From Zychaea mexicana (Eukaryota > Mucoromycota > Mucoromycetes > Mucorales > Lichtheimiaceae): DNA of 64,000 nt. The notes under the pieces are model-generated. The model saw nothing but the letters and a program-made list of their open reading frames with translations, did not search any database and had not been told where the DNA came from. Where the stretch lies: positions 682,001 through 746,000 of the forward strand of contig NW_026516671.1 of assembly GCF_025766255.1 (NCBI RefSeq), given 5' to 3'. A program made the position numbers and the translations under genes. Of the stretch, positions 60,327-64,000 are shown one piece after another; position 1 is the first letter of the stretch; every line of letters begins with the position of its first letter.

Positions 60327-60680
60327 TTAAACAACTGTGGAAGCTGTGGCAACAACAGGAGGCACTCGCATGGAAGTCGAGGTGGGTGGCGAAGAGGAAA
60401 AGTAGTAGGTGTACTGTTCTTCATCGGGCGTCTGTGCCAAGTAGTGTTCGAGCTCGGTCAGCATGGCGTTGTCGTAAGGCAGCTCCTCGTTCTTCCAGTT
60501 GCACTTGGAGCATTCATAGCGCACACGCATGTTGTTCGCAATGCGCTTGTTGAGGACAATCAGTTGCTTTTCAGAGCGTGTGAGTTGGACAGAGGCATCG
60601 GCTTTGCATTTGGGGCAAGGATGGCTGGCGTGTTCCAAAGAGATCTTCTTTCCAGAGTTTCCGACAATGACGAATGGCAT
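60327..60680 (-). CDS. Small zinc-ribbon protein
   Basis: A single exon of 117 residues beginning MPFVIVGNSGKKISLEHASH. It has two CX2C knuckles, C22/C25 (HPCPKCKA) and C57/C60 (RYECSKCNW), spaced as in a zinc ribbon, around a helical linker with QLIVLNKRIANN. The C-terminus is acidic, then Ser/Thr/Pro/Val-rich. Small proteins of this layout are widespread in fungi but lack a firm function. The start is the first ATG; a TTG lies 10 codons upstream. Confidence 0.75.
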   Translation of the reverse strand: MPFVIVGNSGKKISLEHASHPCPKCKADASVQLTRSEKQLIVLNKRIANNMRVRYECSKCNWKNEELPYDNAMLTELEHYLAQTPDEEQYTYYFSSSPPTSTSMRVPPVVATASTVV

Positions 60681-63600
60681 GTTTGTGTTTGCGATGAAGT
60701 GGTGAAGCAACGTAATAGTGATTTGGTAGACAGCTCGTTAAAGAGATAAAGGAGAGAGAGAAGGAGAGTTATAGAGTAAGAAAACGGGAAAATATGGTGA
60801 AAAATTGGCTGTCCTTTATATAACATTTTTCGGGTTGGGGGAGTGGTGGGGGAGAGGCGCATTTGTGTAACTACCCATCGAGCTGGAATTACACCACGTT
60901 GTTTTCGTCGACCGCCGTGTGCAACGCCATTTTTTTCATTACAAGAGAGAAGAAATCCAACAGGAAACTGAGCTATTAACTATTCTCGGCTACTTATGAC
61001 GTTTTTTGTCAGTAATGAGATTACACCAGCGGTAGGAAGTTCAGCAACATCAAGCAGCAGCAACGGGAAGCGAAGTGGGGCAGGGTCTCTCTGCATTTTA
61101 CACTTCTTCCTGAACAATCGATGAGGTTTCAAATCATGCCAACTCGCTCTGTACCTTCATCGATGATCTTCCATCAGAGTTCGATGGCCGGATTTCTCCG
61201 ACTTGTTTCATTCTAGCGTCATGAAAGCCATCGAGCGGGTCAAAAGCTCAGAAAGAAAAAAATTTCGCTATATCGTTCAAATTCCTCATCGAAGCCGATC
61301 GAACCGAGCAATTTTAAAAAAAAAAATTTGTCGTAAACGCTGTGGGCGGAAGTGTTGACCGCCAAGCATTCCTACTGGCTACGATTCAGTTTATCCACGC
61401 GAGTCAAGCGGCAGCAGCAATTTATTACCATACTTGACCCTGAACGATCGATGATGAATGATGAGCGGAGTCAGAGTAAAGGGCTCAGCATCAAGTGAGC
61501 TAAACGTCATTATTTTGTTCGTGGCACGTCGTCATGCTATAAATTTTCATTCCACTCGTAATCATATCATGGGTTGTCCTTATCTTCTTCCGAACTTACG
61601 CGAAAAAGCACACTTCTTTCGGCATTACTACGATTTTTGGTTGCCAAGGAAACTGTTGTCGTTGTCAAGGAGAGCGAGTGGTTACCATGACAACGCGAAT
61701 AATCGCTTTAAAGTTTTGTGGGGAATATTTCTAACCATCTTTTGTGCGACGTTCTCACGTTTTATATTAAGCCTTTTGAGCCAGTAACATTGCTCAGACC
61801 AGCGATGACTCGATCTGCCGGGCTTTACTGCTGCTACTACTAATAATAAATTTTGATGAGATGGTAGAGGCTGGATTATCGTTAAAGGGGTGGCAAGCCG
61901 TCTATGTAAAATGTTCTCCTTTACGTGTCCCTGGCGGTCTTTGGCAAAGGAAGACGCGAGAAGAAAAACTATTAATCGAATAAAAGCCAGCTGTAGAAAA
62001 TTTATTAAATCATCGGTCATTTAGTTTTTCTAAAACGCTGCTGTTGGCCATCTTCTTTGAAAAATGTTCTATTAGCTTCATTCGGTTTCCCATATAGAGT
62101 TATTACTGTCTCTAGTTCATGTATATGTAGTTTATTTTGAGCTAAACTAAGCTGCTACTTGTATATATCTAGGAAATATTAAGTGGCTTCAAAAATATGC
62201 ACTTAATAAGATCAAGATGCATATCTATTAATGAAAGGAAAGAGTCGTTAGGCGGAGGTGATGGCATGCTCTTTTGTCGCCCGGAAGACCATCGGAAAGT
62301 GAGGAGTATGATACCGGTATTATTGGGTCGGGTGTCAATTTTGCAGTAAAGGCCTTTGTTCTCCGGTGGTCGGTTGACGTATTAATTGAGGATATTTACG
62401 TAATATTGAAAGCTTACGTTGCGGAACAACGATCCGGCTTTATTTAATGTAGAAACACATTGACCAATATAGGAAGGCACTTTTCAAGATGATGACAGAC
62501 ACACCAAGGAGCGAGATGTATGTAGTTGTATTTTACAGATGCAAAATAAGAAGCACTGATTTAGTAACTTTTCACCCCGCCCCTTTTTTGTCGGAGGCGG
62601 TTCCAAGCTTTTGCAAAATAAGGATTTGCTATTTCTGGCGTCAATCTATTTTGGGTAGGTCCATAGTAATGGGCCCCGAAACGAATTGAGAGGAGGGAGA
62701 GAGCTTTTTTTTCCATCAAGCAATATTGCACTCCTTATATAGCATCATGTATGCCCGTATATTAACTATGGAACAACGTTAATCAAAAATAATGATGAGA
62801 CGTTTGAGTATAAATAGCGGATAGAGAGGGGCACTTCGTGGTTGGCGTATTACCCCCACCCCCTTAAAAATAAAAACTAAAAGCGTATCACACGGACACC
62901 GCCTTCTACATTGCATGGTTGCGGAGCAAATAGTAATAGGAAAGAGGCTCTCTCTCTGTGTATGTGAGGAAGGTCCCAGGACTGAGGCTACACGAAAAAG
63001 AACCTCCATTCAGTCCCCCCCTCGTTTCTGCTGTTGCTTTGACACTGTCAATACAGCCAAGTGAGTTGATTCTGACCACACCTTAGCACATATGCAGACG
63101 CGACAAAAGAAAAAACGTATTAACCGAACAACAACGCCGCGAATCAAAGGACGATCTTAATGTGCCTGGTAGATATTCTTCCGGGTGATCGTTCGCCGTT
63201 TCCTCTTAACGATCGCTATCAGAAAAAAGGTAACCTATCATACACTGCACGTATTTTGGCAATGGGTTAAGATCTCTGCTACATTAAGCAACGGAGGTGG
63301 CATTCGGATCCTTGCTTGGTTTCGATAAAAGTTTCAAGCGCATGACCAATTACTTCGGGTACCAAAATCCTTGATAAAAACAGCAGACGAAGTATTCGCG
63401 TTAAACAAATCAAAAAGATCCTAAGAAGGATAAATTACTTTCGCTGCCGGGTATCCCTTTTTTTTTGCATGACTGTCATAACGAGCGATATAGTTTCTAA
63501 CAATTAGTGTCTGTTAACAGAGATAAAAAAAAACCAATCAAATATACGATATATACCAAAGTAAATATGCTATGATATTCCTCGTTCTTAGATTTATTCA

Positions 63601-64000
63601 AATATGATCTTGCGAGATATGATTTCAATGCAATAAAATAAAGTTAATAATTTGTCTTGGTAATCATACACCTTGACTTTAGCCATCTATGAAACAGAAG
63701 CTATTGATCGTATAACATCAGTGTCACGAAAGACTTGGAATAATCAAAGGGCAAGGTTAGAGCTTAGCGGTCAGTTACAAAGCAGTGGTACATAGCGCAA
63801 CATGGCTTGACATGATTTTAGTCAGACTGGATTTTTTAGCCATGGACCTTGATGAAAAATGGGCGAGATCATTTTGAAAAAGGTAAAGGCAATGTGCATG
63901 ATGCTGTCATACCAAAAATGTATGCTATGTATAGCAAGCCGATCTTGGTAACATAGCCTTGCAAAACATTATAATCATAAGTATATTTGCAGGCATCTTT
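60681..64000. other. Gene-poor 3.3-kb end of window
   Basis: No gene is supported. It contains the zinc-ribbon gene's upstream region, a cluster of X-box palindromes (61640-61694), and several short frames without domains. One stretch near 61300-61430 is coding-like in composition but broken. Confidence 0.45.
61640..61694. promoter_or_regulatory. Cluster of RFX-type X-boxes
   Basis: Two full X-boxes, GTTGCCAAGGAAAC (61640-61653) and GTTACCATGACAAC (61681-61694), flank a degenerate one, GTTGTCAAGGAGAG (61661-61674). Each full site is an inverted pair of GTTRCC-type half-sites with a 2-bp centre. The nearest called gene is the zinc-ribbon gene about 1 kb away, read in the opposite direction. 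Confidence 0.45.

Noticed and set aside
61300..61787. Coding-like frames around VVNAVGGSVDRQAFLLATIQ and the 109-codon frame after it
   Set aside because: Stops interrupt the first, the second has no recognisable domain and overlaps the X-box cluster.

Overview
This window is nuclear DNA from a filamentous fungus, most likely an early-diverging zygomycete-type fungus (Mucoromycota, probably Mucorales). The evidence is short spliceosomal introns (about 45-145 nt, GT..AG), glutamine- and asparagine-rich transcription factors built on CAA/CAG runs, many Zn2Cys6 regulators, and a fairly AT-rich background with gene-poor stretches. The genus assignment is inference. Exon structures were joined by hand from splice signals, phase and protein homology. 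Every multi-exon gene listed as a CDS closes in frame.

Layout. 0-8 kb: a small putative membrane protein, mitochondrial ribosomal protein L16, a Zn2Cys6 regulator (minus) and an FSH-type serine hydrolase (minus). 8-19 kb: a gene-poor stretch, an FHA-forkhead factor, another gene-poor stretch with a pogo-like terminal repeat, and the 11-exon spliceosomal USP39/Sad1 protein. 19-24 kb: a head-to-head pair of Zn2Cys6 regulators sharing a 233-bp promoter. 24.4-26.9 kb: a decayed Mutator-like (MULE) transposase with a SWIM finger. 28.8-33.3 kb: an apparently intact 18-exon gene for a Fanzor protein, a eukaryotic relative of the TnpB RNA-guided nucleases. 33.9-40.5 kb: exosome subunit RRP46, a possible small secreted protein, a Whi3-type two-RRM RNA-binding protein and a membrane-anchored nucleotide pyrophosphatase/phosphodiesterase. 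40.5-45.1 kb: gene-poor, with a second copy of a dispersed repeat. 45.1-49.5 kb: a Baeyer-Villiger/FMO-type monooxygenase (15 exons, one of only 11 nt) and a VC0807-like membrane protein. 50.4-56.3 kb: a two-finger GATA factor, the GID/CTLH ligase subunit MAEA/Fyv10, the Hsp70 escort protein Zim17 and an unrecognised 298-residue protein. 56-64 kb: gene-poor, with one zinc-ribbon gene and a cluster of RFX-type X-boxes.

Most genes are unrelated housekeeping or regulatory genes. The exceptional feature is the Fanzor locus. It has a RuvC-I D-P-G motif, a glutamate in a D-E-Y-R-T-S motif that fits the displaced catalytic Glu of this family, a CX2C...CX2C zinc finger and a terminal R-D-x-N-A-A-R-N motif. 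The reading frame is intact across 17 introns, it has its own TATA box, and it sits 2 kb downstream of a dead MULE. The contrast between a decayed transposase and an open Fanzor frame is the observation most worth following up.
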